A DNA stretch of 64,000 nucleotides, taken from positions 19,524 to 83,523 of the forward strand of contig JAGXRG010000048.1 in assembly GCA_018335935.1 (NCBI GenBank). The letters run 5' to 3'. The notes beneath the pieces were generated by a model that made no database searches, had not been told where the DNA came from, and was given only the letters and a program-made list of their open reading frames with translations. The position numbers and the translations under genes are program-made. Origin of the DNA: Chitinophagaceae bacterium. GTDB taxonomy: Bacteria > Bacteroidota > Bacteroidia > Chitinophagales > Chitinophagaceae. How positions within the stretch are numbered: the stretch's first letter is position 1; the number at the start of each line of letters is the position of its first letter. Of the stretch, positions 63,954 through 64,000 are shown one piece after another.

Positions 63954-64000
63954 AATGGTCAACGGTCAACGGTCAATGGTCAACGGTCAACGGTCAACGG
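63954..64000 (+). repeat. 7-bp tandem array running off the window
   Basis: Units AATGGTC, AACGGTC, AACGGTC, AATGGTC, AACGGTC, AACGGTC and AACGG: 6.7 copies, only C/T at one position varying. Cleaner than the arrays beside the four-helix-bundle genes, but of the same period. It continues past base 64000. Confidence 0.95.

Noticed and set aside
63954..64000. CRISPR array at the right edge
   Set aside because: The 7-bp units are directly adjacent without spacers, and no cas gene is present.

Overview
The window comes from a chromosome of a Bacteroidota bacterium, most likely Chitinophagaceae or a near relative. The signs are AT-rich genes, Bacteroidota-type promoters (TTTG, 19 bases, TAnnTTTG), few Shine-Dalgarno sites, families typical of the phylum (HYC_CC_PP, DUF6660-like, DUF5683, DUF2723) and propeller-type sensor kinases with LytTR regulators. 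The host backbone (1-19867 and 56473-64000) is visibly more AT-rich than the block between.

Left backbone: a kynurenine/3-hydroxyanthranilate catabolic cluster (HAAO cut by the window edge, an SDR with a non-canonical active site, 2-aminomuconic semialdehyde dehydrogenase, a RidA-type 2-aminomuconate deaminase, kynureninase), then an S1/P1 nuclease. Two small four-helix-bundle genes (23S rRNA intervening-sequence protein type) lie inside this operon. Each is bounded by 7-bp-period repeats that include 10-11 bp inverted repeats. The second is fused in frame to the deaminase. Next is a minus-strand envelope operon (a small exported protein, an outer-membrane barrel, a fibronectin-like protein and a 1628-residue giant), with a LytTR regulator and propeller histidine kinase gene pair upstream.

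Middle (about 19868-56485): a 36.6 kb genomic island in the 3' end of tRNA-Ser(UGA). A 14-bp direct repeat of the tRNA end (19868 and 56472) bounds it. The apparent original tRNA terminator now lies 36 kb away at 19821-19866. Only the first ~48 codons of the tyrosine recombinase survive (56063-56224), so the island looks immobile. Its cargo is metal resistance: a Zn/Cd-type P-ATPase, a fused CusA-CusC pump with its adaptor, a DtxR-family regulator facing a diheme/Rieske/porin operon, and a long copper/silver operon (CopB ATPase, two CusB adaptors, CusC, a CusA split by an in-frame stop, metal-binding lipoproteins and a MauE/DoxX protein). Recombination scars are common: an ATPase tail fragment, a DUF6660-porin chimera, a duplicated palindromic leader and the integrase/HMA junction. 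Near the left end is an ~830-bp GC-rich, purine-skewed, gene-free segment with strong inverted repeats.

Right backbone: tRNA-Ser, an M23-type peptidase, parA-parB-DUF5683, thioredoxin, and a DUF2723 membrane protein. The window ends in a 7-bp tandem array like those beside the four-helix-bundle genes.
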